A stretch of DNA of 64,000 nucleotides, taken from Limnephilus marmoratus (lineage: Eukaryota; Arthropoda; Insecta; Trichoptera; Limnephilidae). The DNA lies in the NCBI GenBank assembly GCA_917880885.1, contig OU862927.1:36545571-36609570 (forward strand), read 5' to 3'. The position numbers were made by a program, and so were the translations under genes. This document shows positions 21,564-32,427 of this stretch, in pieces; position 1 is the first letter of the stretch; each line of letters opens with the position of its first letter. The notes beneath the pieces were generated by a model. The model was not told the origin of the DNA and did no database searches. It worked only from the letters and a program-made list of their open reading frames with translations.

Positions 21564-23113
21564 TCACCGAACGTCCTTGGCCACCTGACTACTTTCAATA
21601 TTGTCTATGGAGCCGATCACGATACTCTCCAAACAGTTCTTGGTGGGCACACTTTCTAAGGAGTTTCTTCTGAATATTGTATCAGGATCTGTCGGTAGCG
21701 AGGACTCCTGGAAGAACTTGCACCTCTGCGACTTGCGGCCCCATATCCTGGACTGCGCCCTCACTCTTTTAAGGATCGACTTCCCGGGAGGACATCCCAG
21801 CAAGTCTGGAACGTGCTTCCCGCGAGCTTCGCTCTCCGCCGCAAAAGCTCGCAGAAGTTTCCAAGCTTTGTGTGATGAATTTCTAGAAGCTCTCCAGCTT
21901 CTTTCGGTGCTCAATGATGAGGCTCTCCTCAAAGGTGCTGGAAGAGGACTCATATCTTCCGAAGACCTCCTGCAGCACAGTCTGCAGAGTTCTTCCTTTA
22001 TCCTTGTGCTGCGGTACGCAAACACAAACGGAGATATTGTGGCGCCGAAGAACAGAGCCCAAACTCCCACGAGGCCTATTGCGGGAATCACTTGAAGGAG
22101 TGCAGCGGGAAGTTGAGTGCCGAGAGCCAGGAATATAACTAAAGAACTGATGCGAGCAGCTCTCGATTCTTCTTTGTACTTGAAGAGGGAAGCGTTTGAG
22201 ATACGACAGCGGAGAGAAGTCATGTAGGAAGATGCGCATCTTGGAGGAGGAGAAGGAGCTCTGCAATCACTGGAACCAAAATTAGGGCTCGATCTGACTG
22301 TCTTCAATCCAGGAGAAGACAGAGTCTGCGTTATTTTATAAATGTCATCGTGGGACAATCCCTTTCTCTCTTTCTCGTGCGTGAGCTTCAAGCAGAGAGG
22401 GGTCGGGAACGGTCTATTCACATCCAACAAAACGCTTCTTAGAGAGCGAGCCAGAGCGGGTTCGTAAAGCGCAGAAGGCTCTACGACAGGGGGGGCACCT
22501 TCGCTGCTCTCACTACCAACAGATTTCTTATCACAGCTCATCAAAAGACCTACGCTTTCTTCGCCAATCTTAGCATCCTGCTTAGAGGAGCGGTCAATCT
22601 TCATAGACATGAGAGGCGGTGGAGGTGCGGGCGGTTTGGCACTCTTATGCGCTGCCACCGAGATCTTTACATACATCCAGCAGATGGCCAACAAAGCAGC
22701 CGCTATCAAGGTTATGAACAGAGTAGCATTGACGATTCTAGGGACATCGTAGGTTTCAGAATCAGCATCTTGTTTTTTGCAGAAATTCCAGACGCTTGGT
22801 CTGGTTGAAGGAACTACGGCAGTGGTGACGGCGAAGATGAGAATGATTGACCAGTGGATGATGACTGCAACGAGGAACTTGACGTTGCTGACATTGGAGT
22901 GGTAATGGAGAGGGTCTAAGACGGCCATGAACTGGTCTCCAGCTATGAGCAAGACAGCCAGGGGGGCCGCCATGGTGGCGAGGGCTGTAAACCCTTCAGC
23001 CACGGCGCAGCCCAATGGTCCAGGGTGTTCCTTCACCAGAGGGTTGATCAGGATCAGACTGCCCAGTGATAAGCAGCTGATCAGGTTTCCAGCCAATAGA
23101 TTCATCACAAATC
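21564..23113 (-). CDS. Class A (rhodopsin-like) orphan GPCR, terminal exon
   Basis: This exon encodes about 515 residues of a seven-helix receptor from TM2 to the stop codon. It opens at a splice acceptor: a T-rich tract and 'gttcgcag' on the minus strand end at 23114, and the exon reads FVMNLLAGNL, so the GTG at 23108 is not a start. Visible in residue numbers counted from that GTG: TM2 ~1-22, Cys34 before TM3, TM3 ~35-58 ending GDQF in place of DRY, TM4 with Trp86, Cys110 in loop 2, TM5 ~125-149, a long third loop (150-316) rich in Ser and Pro, TM6 ~317-338 with TQLP instead of CWxP, TM7 ~342-366 with SPFVFAY instead of NPxxY, cysteines at 375-379, and a 130-residue tail. TM1 must lie in an upstream exon not found here. 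Signalling partner and ligand are unknown. GPR22-like or another insect orphan group is possible; I cannot decide. Confidence 0.85.
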
Positions 23114-23426
23114 TGCGAACAAAAAGAAAAAAAACACATTAGCAACGAAATACAGGGGTCTTTTTAATTTTTTTTAATTTTTTTAATTTTTTATTTAAGT
23201 TTTTATTCCAGCAGGACTGGGAGGGTAGTGCAATCCCAGTCTGCCATATTACATAAACAACTATAAAAGAAAAAAAAAGTTTAAATATTAGGTAAGTACC
23301 TAATTAAAACATAAAATGAAAACAAAATTCATCACACAAATAACAAAAAATAAACGTAAAATTAAAATAAATAATAAGTAGACAGAATTAAAAATAAAAG
23401 ATAAAAAGATATTTTGGGATCGTCCA

Positions 23427-24749
23427 TCAAGGAGGTCGCCTCATCATCTGCATCCATCGCTCATTTATTGGGGAGCTGAGCCACTCGGATGCAGCCACGA
23501 CAATGATATTGGTTGAAGTTCGTATCCTGCTCCAGAAGCTGGCTAGTCGGTGGCGAAGTAAGGCTGGGAATGAGTGCACCCTCCCCTCGGTAAACATCGT
23601 GGAGGCACTGCAGAACCTCGGTAGTTGCATAAGTTGCCTGTATGCGTTATTGTAGCACACTCTCAGTTTGTCCCATTGCGCTGCTGGGTATTGTGTCCAC
23701 AATTCAGACGTATACAGGACAGTACAGTATGTCTTGAATAATAATTTTCTGACATCTTCGCTACAGTGGTAGAACCGCCTTGAGAGCATTCCGGCCCGTA
23801 TGTTAATTGCTCTTCTTTGTCGTTCCATATCTTCTATATCCTTCATGTCTTCGGTTAGGATATGTCCCAGATACTTAACCTGTGAGGCCACAAGCAGTTC
23901 ATTTCCTTCTAGATATATTGGAGGAATATGTGATGGCTCCTTATTGTGTTTGAAAGCGACGATGACTGACTTTTTAGAATTGTACAACAGGTTATGAGAG
24001 TTTGCGTACTCTTCGCATATTTGCACAAGTCGTCTCATCGCTTTAATCGAAGGTGCAAGCAGCACCATGTCATCGGCGTAATTAATGTTGTTACTTCCTT
24101 GTCCGCAGATATGACAACCGATTCGTGTATCGTTCAACTCTTGTAAGAGGTCGTTAATGTACACATTAAATAGAGTTGGAGACATATTTCCCCCTTGCCT
24201 GACTCCGCTCTTAAGGAATAAAGGTCTTGAAGAAGCTCCTGCCCATTGAATGTGATTTTCCTGTTGTCCGTACCAAATAGCCAGCATATTGACCACTGCT
24301 GCTGGAACATCTCGCTTTATGAGTTTTTCCCATAATAATTGATGGGAAACACGATCAAACGCCTTGCTTAAGTCAAGAAAACACCCATAGACTGTGGTTT
24401 TTCTTTTTTTGTAGTAGGCTATTGTTTGTTTTACTCCATAAATGGCCATATCGGTTGATGAGGCGCTCTTAAAGCCGAATTGGTTATCAAGGGTAAATAG
24501 TTTCTCTTTGACTAGCGCGAATAAGATTTTTTCAAATAGTCTCGAAAGCATTGTCGCCAAGGAAATCGCATCCAGCTGATTGGATTTCAGGATTGGTACG
24601 ATAATAGTTTTGCTCATATCCATCGGCATATGTGTGTGTCTTAGGAGGCTTGAGTACAGGGCGGCTAGAATAATATGAAGTTGATCTCCTGCGTATTTTA
24701 TGTGCTCAATACCAATGGCGTCGTATCCTGGACTTTTACCATGGGCGGT
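23427..24749 (-). pseudogene. LINE reverse transcriptase
   Basis: In frame from the TAA at 24750: KSPGYDAI, IIVPILK, FRKIL-like SRLFEKILFALV, NQFGFK, CFLDLSKAFDRVSH (first catalytic Asp), SGVRQGGNMSPTLFNVYINDL, and the catalytic YADDMVLLAPS. VKYLGHIL and a C-terminal region with RFYH/LWTQYP follow. The protein ends at 23427. The catalytic YADD box is intact. Activity is lost only through the upstream lesions and 5' truncation, so the insertion is probably not ancient. Confidence 0.85.
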
Positions 24750-25196
24750 TTACTTAATTGCGCTTTCAATCATTTCATGAGTAACATTCATGACCAGGTC
24801 ATCATTGGCCGCAGGCGGGCATGTCATTATCGAAGGTTTCGTGGTATCTCCTTGATCCTCGCTTAAAGAGAAAAAGTCTCTAAATTCGTTGGCTATGTTT
24901 TCATCACCCATAATGTTGTTGACGCATAGTGGAACTTTGCTCTTGGCTTTCAGCACAGTTGAAGTTTTTTGCCAAAACTTTCTGAAATCTTTGTTATGCA
25001 TAGACGTAGCTATGCTATCCATTCGTGCTTTGTTTTCCGAGTGTTGACATTTTCGGAGAGCAATTTTAAAAGATTTCTTACTAGTTTTCCTTTCGTCTGC
25101 GAAACGGCCTTCCGGCTTGAACCCAGCAGAGGAATGCATGTCTTGAATGGCGGTACAAAGTGGAGACTTCATTATTCCACCCAGGAACAATTTCAT
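24750..25196 (-). pseudogene. LINE linker between endonuclease and RT, frameshifted
   Basis: It continues the previous frame after the shift and leads into the fingers of the reverse transcriptase. A single in-frame TAA at 24750-24752 interrupts it. Beyond the stop the same frame reads THGK-like sequence and then KSPGYDAI, the usual start of RT motif 1 in such elements, so this is one nonsense change. Confidence 0.75.
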
Positions 25197-25986
25197 ACAT
25201 TTTTTTGGGTTCTTTCCTTCTGAATGCTTTTATGGCGGAGTTTCTTAGTATATGGACAATATTACCGTAGAGAGAATCAAGTTCAAGTTTATGAGTTTCG
25301 TTATCACAATTAAGTCTTTGACATCTTACGGCATCTGGGGGTTTCATTTTTAACAATAGTTTATTGGCAAGGGCGTTGTAAGTTTTAATATCATTTTCGG
25401 ATTTTGCAGTCCATTTTCCAAAGTCCTTTGATCGATTCTGTCTGTTGGAAATAATGGGGGTTAGATTTAGATCTATTTCCACAGTTAGTGGGAGATGATC
25501 TGACCACGTCGCATCGGCTGTGATTTTTACGCTCCTCACTGCACGATTCAACCCCTGTGTCATAATACAGTGATCAAGCCATCTGGTGGTTCCGTGGGCG
25601 TCACTTACATAAGTAAACGTATCAGAGCTTAAATGCACAATATCAGTGTATGTATAGCTATTTTCTACACAGAACTGTGCAAGGTCACGGCCAAAAAGTG
25701 ACCTCGGATCCGCGTTGAAATCTCCTATAATCATGGAGTTGGAGCTGTTTTGTTCCTCAATAATGGCGTGTATTTTTCCCAGACAGTCTGCGAATTCCGG
25801 TAAGTTCTCAGCTGAATTGGTCGGCATATAAACCGTGACTATAAGGAGAGTTCCATTTGCTGACTCCAGTTCAATAGCCGTATTGATTGCTGTATTAATT
25901 GCATTCATTAGTGGTGTAATGTGCATGTTACATTGGGAAATTCTGTGTTGAGGGCAGGCACAGTTTATAACATAAGAAGTTAACAA
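25081..25986 (-). pseudogene. LINE endonuclease (APE-like) domain, 5'-truncated
   Basis: The frame contains the exonuclease-endonuclease-phosphatase signatures VTVYMP, IIGDFNAD, TRWLDHCI and WSDHLPL in order, then a linker of about 100 residues leading to the reverse transcriptase. In intact elements this domain nicks target DNA to prime reverse transcription. The catalytic N-terminal part is missing. The frame ends at a stop at 25081 because of a one-base shift near 25105, after which the sequence continues in the next frame (FADERKTSKK). Confidence 0.8.
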
Positions 25987-26029
25987 TACATTTAAAATAA
26001 AAGACGTACAGCATCAAACCATTGGCAAT

Positions 26030-26335
26030 ATATACTTATAAACAGGTTTTAATAAAATCGTTGCCGTTTGATATGTCTTGGCTGATGATCCAAGAGTTGT
26101 CTAATTTATATTTAGAGTAATTTGTGTTCTGTCTGTTGGCCAGTGGAAGTGCATTGTATAGCTTTGTTGCAAAGTATGTAAAATTTCGTTGGCCAAAAGT
26201 TGTTTTAGTGGAAGGGATAAGTAATAGATTGTATCATTTTGAACTAGTATGACCAGCAGTTTGGACAGTATCAAAACGGTTCTGTGTTCAAATATGTATG
26301 TTTTGGCGTAATGTTTCAAAGACCCAATCAAGTGG
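26030..26335 (-). pseudogene. Second LINE RT C-terminal relic
   Basis: In one minus-strand frame with several stops I read TFGQRNFTYFATKLYNALP, then a short lysine/serine-containing tail. This matches the usual 'GkRsFxYxgpxlWNxLP' ending of CR1/Jockey-type reverse transcriptase ORFs. It abuts the 5' end of the larger LINE. Confidence 0.6.
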
Positions 26336-26340
26336 GATAG

Positions 26341-26400
26341 AAATGAAAAATGCGCTGTGGGAATCAGGGCCTCCCGTCACCCGTGCGAAGTTAATGTAAA
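26341..26400 (+). mobile_element. Short hairpin-tail 3' end fragment
   Basis: 'cagggcctcccgtcacc' and 'gaagttaatgtaaaaaagg' match the terminal ~40 bp of the hairpin-tail family. Nothing upstream is assignable. Confidence 0.45.
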
Positions 26401-26836
26401 AAAGGTGCCAAAAATTCAAAACAAAGATTCTCCTAAAGATTTCGACTAAACTGCTTGTGATCGGTTGTTTTAGAATAATCTTTATAATTAATTTCTGAGA
26501 TTTAAAGATCGGATCATTTCATAAATAACATGTTATGTTATGACAAAGAGGGATACGTTTCAACCAAGCTAAGAGAGGTGTGCTGTTTGATGTGAATGTA
26601 AAACTCAACCAAAAATACAAGTTTTAACTTGATGAGTAACGAAAATCTTTTTTGCATCAATGACGTAACCATCCACTTTTAGTATGTAATTAAAATATTT
26701 GGTTATACAATCAAATAAAATAATTCTGGGAAATTTCTAAATCGAACTCAGACATTCGCACGTATGAAATTAGTGAACAACTTGACTTTAAAAAAATGTG
26801 TTCTGAATTATGAATATGTAAATAATATAAATTAAT
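26401..26836. other. AT-rich DNA, no feature recognised
   Basis: No coding or repeat signal was seen between the LINE relics and the Penelope-like ends. Confidence 0.4.
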
Positions 26837-26870
26837 AAAATACTTAGTTTTTACCACTTTTAGTGTTTAC

Positions 26871-26917
26871 AAAAACCAACATGTTTCGTGAGCAACTCTC
26901 ACTTCTTCAGGGTTTTT
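26871..26917 (-). ncRNA. Hammerhead-ribozyme-like motif 1
   Basis: On the minus strand: stem I AAAAACC/GGTTTTT, core CTGAAGA (position 7 of CUGANGA may vary), stem II GTGAG/CTCAC, GAAAC, a tiny palindromic stem III (ACATGT) and H17 = T. One extra A separates the core from stem II. This matches the minimal hammerheads reported from Penelope-like elements, with a less favoured cleavage triplet (GUU). Confidence 0.5.
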
Positions 26918-27038
26918 ATTGATACTAATTATAAATAATAGACATAGACAATGGTGTCAATTGAAAAAGAATAGACATAGACAATGGTATCAATGGAAAT
27001 ATGAGAGTGGGTACAGGAGAGGGGCAATAGGGGACAAT

Positions 27039-27410
27039 TTACAAAGGGAACAGGTTTAATATTGGGTCATTTAAGAACAATTTTTGATTATTAATAATAT
27101 TCAAATTCGCATTCACACTCATTCGAATTTCTAAAATTTCTAGTTTATCCAACTGAATGCCATTGACATTACAATGCATTAATTCTATACCACTATTGAA
27201 GTTAAAGGTGTGACTGGTTTCCACCAAATGGTTGGCAAACTCCGAGAGACTGTTATTGTTTAAAGATTTCATATGTTCTTTAATCCTTATTTCGAAGTTT
27301 CTCGATGTTTTACCTATTTAAAAGAAACCACAATCGTTACACTTCAATTTATAGATTCCAGATTTTTTTCATTTTTGAATCTCTATCTTTATTATTTACA
27401 ATGTAATTTA
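27039..27410 (-). pseudogene. GIY-YIG endonuclease domain of a Penelope-like element
   Basis: The minus strand reads SGIYKLKCNDCGFF, then a stop (TAA, plus strand 27326-27328), then IGKTSRNFEIRIKEHM and, from 27272, a continuation with HLVETSHTF. This is the GIY (here GIYKL) and YIG block of the PLE endonuclease, with the Tyr of YIG turned into a stop. A CxxC pair (KCNDC) before it is typical of PLEs. The domain nicks DNA during retrotransposition. The copy is inactive. Confidence 0.7.
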
Positions 27411-27475
27411 TTTTCTATGCACATTCTTTTTCAATTGACCATTGTCTATGTCTATTATTTATAATTAGTATCAAT

Positions 27476-27523
27476 AAAAACCCCGAAGAAGTGAGCGTTG
27501 CTCACGAAACATGTTGGTTTTTG
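27476..27523 (+). ncRNA. Hammerhead-ribozyme-like motif 2 (core mutated)
   Basis: This is the inverted partner of motif 1. Stem I, stem II (GTGAGC...GCTCAC), GAAAC and ACATGT are kept, but the core reads CCGAAGA, losing the conserved U4. Probably inactive. Confidence 0.45.
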
Positions 27524-27939
27524 TAAACAATAAAAGTGGTAAAAACTAAGTATTTTTTAATTTATATTAAAATGGTGCCATAAAATAAGTTTGCTGTGTG
27601 CACTTTGTGGTTTGACATATTTATTGAAATAAAACAATAACTTTGTTTATAACAATGAAAGTTTATTTAATTTATTGATACCGACCGGTTTCACTTAATT
27701 CAACAATGATCAAGGAATAAAATTAAACTAATAAACAAAAATCATTGTGGGAGCTCATATAAGATTACAGAAAAATTAGCCCAATGTTCTGTAATCATAC
27801 CTAAGCTCCACACATAAATATTTTATTTAAGATCTTCATTGGTCATGTATACTTTATCAGAAAAGAGGAGCTCTTGTGTCAAGGTAGCCACGATTCTTAC
27901 TTAGCTTGTATGTTTATAACACGTTTTGTACAAAATATT

Positions 27940-28250
27940 TACTTTTTAACATAAATATTTTTTATTGTATTTATTTTTTCTGATTGGTTGATGATACAGC
28001 GCAATTCAGAAGGGAGATTATTATAGTTTTTATGACTTGGTAAATATAATGATTTTGCATTTGAGTTATTTTAAAATTAGGTGTATGTAATAAGTTGATT
28101 TCCATTTCTCACTAGTTTGTAAAAATTTGATATTCTTTGTTATTTCTTCTTTACACATTTTTATAATGGAAGCTTGCTTAAATATGTCACCGACATTTTG
28201 TACTGGAAACAATTTAAAAAATTGATTCTGTTGAGAAGAATTTTTCATTG
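27940..28250 (-). pseudogene. Degenerate LINE RT C-terminus
   Basis: The minus strand reads SHKNYNNLPSELRCIINQ followed by a Lys/Ile/Asn-rich tail, resembling the 'YNxLPxelR' end of non-LTR reverse transcriptases. Several stops interrupt the frame. Confidence 0.45.
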
Positions 28251-30240
28251 AGTATTATAGATATATTCATATATTTAATATCACAGACCCTACATATTAC
28301 AAAATCGTGATTAACATTTAATTATGTCTGTTTGACATGCGACAGGCGTTAGTCAGCACTAGACAAGAGGGCTCCATCGCGCTTTTAATTGTTCAACCTG
28401 CCTATTAATGTAATCAATATAATTCATAATTATACACAACAATATTATATTAATAAACATAACCGCGACTTCACGAAAGGCAAAATATTATGACAAATTG
28501 AGATAATGGAAGATAACCACGTAAAACCACCATTCCAATCGAAACGTTGCTCGGTACCTATACATAACCTAAAATAGTTGCCTGATAAATATAACACAAC
28601 CTAACAAAAGGCGATATTTCACGCAAATAAGGAACTCCAGTGAAAAATATTATGGCTTTAAAAAAATATGTTCATATAGACCAATAAACGCTGATTCTGA
28701 ATATATAAGTTTTATTTCATAATATTAAACGTAGACTTGAAAAATTATTAAAAAGTGCATTTTTAAACCTCTCGTCAAAACACACTGTAAAGTTGGTATT
28801 ACTGAATGGTTAGTGCTGACGTCACGCGTCACCAGTCATTGTATTGAAACTTTGATTATGTAGGTATGACATAAACCATCAGTATTAACAACATTTCATG
28901 TTATTCGTTATTTCATACTGTTTATAGAGATTTAGTTGTTGTGTTTATTGAAACAATATTTAAGCCTAAATAAGTCAGTATCAAAAATAGAGGTATCTCT
29001 ATTAGTTTATCTCTATTATTAAAAATATTGAAAAACTTCTGCACAAAAAAATAGTAATGCTACTTCTAAGGAGAATGCTTCGAATAACGGTATTCAAAAT
29101 GGCGGCACTTGATCAGCTGATTGCCCAATCCTATAGTAATTTTTCAGGAGTGATGACGTCACACGATTCACCGTACATACGGTGGTCTTAGGGGGATCTT
29201 GAAAAATGAAAACTTTTACAATTATTTTAACTATTAAAACTAACTCTAAAAATAAAAATAAAAATGCAGTTATTTAAGTTAGAAGGTCATTTATTCATAA
29301 AAAAATAAAAGAATTGGACTGGAGTTCTCCACGAAAGGGAACCGGGCTGCTTTTTGTCCATACAAACGTATTCTCCAATTATCTCTTGGGATTTTGACAC
29401 TAATGGAAATATATTTTTAATATAATGTAATTTTTTTCAATGTAGTCTATATTTTAAATGGCTATCTGTTGGACAACTTCTTCGTCATTGGGATATTCCA
29501 AAGCCATTGATAAAATTATGAAATTCGTAAATTTCAATTACTTTTAAACGCCCACTTTAATGATTTTTAAATGTGACAGATTTGTGTGGAGGTAGATTGC
29601 TGGGTTTTTCCGGCACTGTATCCATGAAATTCAAATGGGATGGAAATCTACAATGTCAGACGAGAGTAAATGAGACGGAGCTCTGAGCTATTGGGCTAAA
29701 TGGAACATTTTTGTTTCCATTCATATCTATGGAAGGCACTTCTATCTTTCTTCTTTACTCTATGGTGATAAAATGTTAAATTTTTACATTAATACATTTA
29801 TTTAATTTGTTGAACGCGAGATGACATTACTTTGATGAGTTCTAGTCAAAAATCGATAAAAAAACAAAGCGATTGTTTTTTTGGGATTATTTTCTGTTTA
29901 CCAGATAATGTCTTATTATTCGTGCTTAACATGATAATATCGTAAGAAGTTTTTCCAGAATAGTTAACTAACTAAAAAAAAATGATTAAAAAATCTCCCA
30001 TTTTGGAAATCATTGTCAAAAAATGTAATCCTTATCAAATCTTTTTTATGTTTATTTCGAGTTATAAAATTTGAAAGCTTATTTCATCACTTTTCAAAAA
30101 CAGTTTTTAATTTTTGCATGCGTTCAGAAATATTCCGTTTATTTGGATTTCATAATATATTCACTTCCCATAATATTTTTACCTTCCAATGTGCCGAATA
30201 CTACCCGCTTTACTATCCAGGTTTCAGCTTCTTTGTTTTT
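28251..30240. other. AT-rich DNA with scattered repeat fragments
   Basis: About 28515-28550 contains a short S1-like piece ('accaccattccaatcgaaac'). About 29335-29400 repeats 'tttttgtccatacaaacgta' seen at 14620. No gene was recognised. Confidence 0.4.
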
Positions 30241-30431
30241 TAAAAGAAAGACAAACATTCCCGGCTTACGAATACCCCAACAATGTTTGAAAATCTCCTA
30301 TTACCACCACAATAAGCGGAAAATGTTGCTTGTGTCATGATCTTAGGACTTAGCCAGTCAGCTGAAGAATCAAACACGCGATTCCCGGCTGGGACCCAAA
30401 CGCGATGCCCACTTAGCCACTGACCGGTCAA
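30240..30431 (-). repeat. ~190-bp repeat, copy 1 (pair with 41058-41250)
   Basis: The minus strand encodes a peptide ending TQATFSAYCGGNRRFSNIV...RECLSFF. The unrelated-looking locus at 41058-41250 (+) encodes the same ending with conservative differences and no indel over at least 31 codons. This may be the end of a transposon ORF or a SINE that happens to be open. Confidence 0.5.
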
Positions 30432-30735
30432 TTCAACAATTGAAAAATAAGGAAAAAATAATGAGTCCTTGACAAATTAATGGATTATTTAAAGCTTGGT
30501 AACTCACTAAAGAAACATTCGTTTGAGAGTTTTTTACAATAGACCGTTTTTCTGCTTTTCTTGAAAACGTTTCAAAAATATCAAAGAAGATGTCATCATC
30601 ATCATCCAACAGTATTAATAGGTTAGGGTCTGCGTGGTTGAATTTAACGAACCGGCTTCGAATGCATGTCTGATGCCACGCCAAACGCGCCACACCATGT
30701 AAACATCCGTGTACGTGAAATTGCAAGCAAAGCTA
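30432..30735. other. Intergenic DNA, no feature recognised
   Basis: There is a short (ATC)n run near 30594-30606. The minus-strand frame at 30433-30726 has no recognisable domain. Confidence 0.4.
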
Positions 30736-30744
30736 AATTACCGT

Positions 30745-31107
30745 TGTAATTCGGTTTCGAAGAATTCGTCAAAAGATGTCGCCACTTCCGCCAGCATGGG
30801 GACATTTTCCCCCTAGGTATAAGTATATACTACGAATTTGTGAATTTGAGTATCTCTTCGGATATGGTAAGATTGACAGTTATACTCAGTTGTATCAAGC
30901 GGCTATATATTACGTATAACGTCATTGCCTGTCCCGGTGACTAGCTATCACTGGATGACAGTGGATCCGAAGAACGGGGTTTTTTGTAACCAGTTCTTAT
31001 CGAATTTATATAATGGTCACCAACACTAACTGGGAGAAGCCAAATCAAAAGCCTCCCGCAGGGCCTAGCAGCAAAAACCTGCGGGTCGGGTTTCTAACTT
31101 CTAGTCA
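30745..31107 (+). repeat. Unclassified interspersed repeat (family R), copy 1
   Basis: Landmarks are 'tttcgaagaattcgtcaaa', 'gtgactagctatcactgga' and 'tttataaaatggtcacc'-type sequence, then a GC-rich tail with 'cagggcctagcagc'. Copies lie at 32555, 47325 and 47805. It carries no frame. The tail abuts a Helitron start. Confidence 0.65.
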
Positions 31108-31722
31108 TCTCTACATATTATAAATTAAAGTCTCGCGCCGTCTATCTGTCTGTTCGCGATAAACTCGAAAACTACTGAACGGATTTTCATGCGGTTTTCG
31201 CCAATAGATAGAGGTTTAGGTATGTAGTTTGTCAAGGATTTATGTAAATTGGTTGAAACATAACGATAATTGTTAGAAGTGTCGGAAAAAGTCAAGCCGC
31301 CTAGTAGCTTTCATCGAAAACGCTGCCTAATCCTTTTGGGATAGGTATAACAAAACAATGCATGGTGGGATAAACCTCTTTTATAGATCTACAAAAAAGT
31401 CCGCGAAGGCATATATCTATCTTTTACGGATAGCTTACTATACCCATTCTATCTTCTAAAAAAATGGTCACGTACATTGCGGTATTTGAAAAGTTATTTA
31501 GACGGATACAGTATTAATCCTTATTAACTTAAATACGTTAGTTACCCCAATCATTTCATGCACATTATTATAATATTTCACACCATTTCCAAGTATTATA
31601 AATTAAAGTCCTCCGCGGCATCTGTCTATCTCTTCGCGATAAACTCAAAGACGGCGGTGGTTACAAATGTTGGATTTTACAGTGTTTTATTAGCCACAGC
31701 AACGCGTGGCCGGGTCAGCTAG
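31108..31722 (+). mobile_element. Non-autonomous Helitron
   Basis: It starts TCTCTACATATTATAAATT after an A and ends CAGCTAG before a T. A hairpin GCCAC/GTGGC with an 8-nt loop (31693-31710) lies 8 nt before the CTAG end, as in canonical Helitrons. The phrase 'ctactgaacggattttcatg' is shared with copies at 39398, 54320 and 60501. From about 31593 the 5' sequence repeats, so an internal second 5' end is present. Confidence 0.8.
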
Positions 31723-32129
31723 TTATTTAATACGATCAGAAATCACGATCATATTTCTCACGAACATCACGCTTCCACGAGTCTAAGGCATGTCGCTTTC
31801 TGTTCCCGGTTATGTCATAAGTCATAAAGCAATATGACCAATTTAACGCCGACAAAATTTGCATTGTCACATAATTAGTCTACAAGGCGTCGTCGGTTCC
31901 AAACTGCAGATTGACAATTGACACATAATAAAGCGGGAAGTTCTAGTACTATACACCTATTAAATTATATCCGTAGACATTATTAGAGAGGGTACAAAGA
32001 GATAAGTCACTACATAAGTTGTTAGGGCAGACGTGAATAACAAACACTCGTAAAATTGGATCTATCATGGTAAAATGGATAACTTTACAACATCGGATCG
32101 ATAGGATTAACTTCCGATATATTATATCG
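31723..32129. other. Intergenic DNA, no feature recognised
   Basis: No coding or repeat signal was recognised between the Helitron and the solo LTR. Confidence 0.4.
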
Positions 32130-32134
32130 ATATC

Positions 32135-32427
32135 TGTGGTGTATCGTATCCGCCTTGTAGACACAGATGGCGGTGATATCATCTATCGGTAGCTTAAGTT
32201 CTCCGGCAGGAGATCGGAGGGCTCAGAGGCTGTGTTTCAGTTATCACTCGCCAGAACCATTATAGCTAGCTTCTAGTTAGGTAGACTACCGCAGTCCCAA
32301 TTGTATAGGTACCCGAAGTATAAATAAATCCAGATACGAAGAAGAATCTATTTTTATTCCGAAGTAATCTCCATCCGAAGGATTGGGAGAATCTGTTAGT
32401 GTGTCCATAAAATAACAGAACACTACA
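32135..32427 (+). mobile_element. Solo LTR with perfect 5-bp TSD
   Basis: A 293-bp segment begins TGTGG and ends CACTACA (5'-TG...CA-3'). It is flanked on both sides by ATATC (32130-32134 and 32428-32432). A TATAAATAAA box lies at about 32319, where an LTR promoter would be expected. No internal retrotransposon sequence is present, so recombination between two LTRs is the likely origin. The superfamily cannot be told from the LTR alone. Confidence 0.7.

Larger units (their letters stand above)
23160..25986 (-). mobile_element. 5'-truncated non-LTR retrotransposon (CR1/L2/Rex-like?)
   Basis: A minus-strand copy of about 2.8 kb carries part of an APE-type endonuclease and a full-looking reverse transcriptase, and ends in an AT-rich 3' region of 260 bp. 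It begins inside the endonuclease domain, as is usual for target-primed insertions that stop early. It lies immediately upstream (in transcription sense) of the GPCR exon, so it may sit in the GPCR intron. Only two disabling lesions were seen: a frameshift near 25105 and a stop at 24750-24752. The clade is uncertain. Confidence 0.8.
26837..27556 (-). mobile_element. Penelope-like element fragment with inverted ends
   Basis: Arms 26837-26965 and 27420-27556 are reverse complements; shared landmarks are 'atacttagtttttacca' and 'acatgttggtttttgt'. Between them a minus-strand reading encodes a GIY-YIG endonuclease end. Penelope-like elements are known to carry terminal repeats (pLTRs), a reverse transcriptase followed by GIY-YIG, and hammerhead ribozymes; all but the RT are hinted at here. 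The inverted arrangement of ends is a known oddity of the group. Confidence 0.7.

Noticed and set aside
22927..23142. Plus-strand frames over the GPCR exon (also 21601-22095 and 21914-22138)
   Set aside because: They are antisense shadows of a long GPCR exon with recognisable helices.
27660..27715. A further hammerhead-like motif ('gtgaaaccggtcggtatc' on the minus strand)
   Set aside because: GAAAC and ACCGGTC are present, but the CUGANGA core and a pairing stem I cannot be made.
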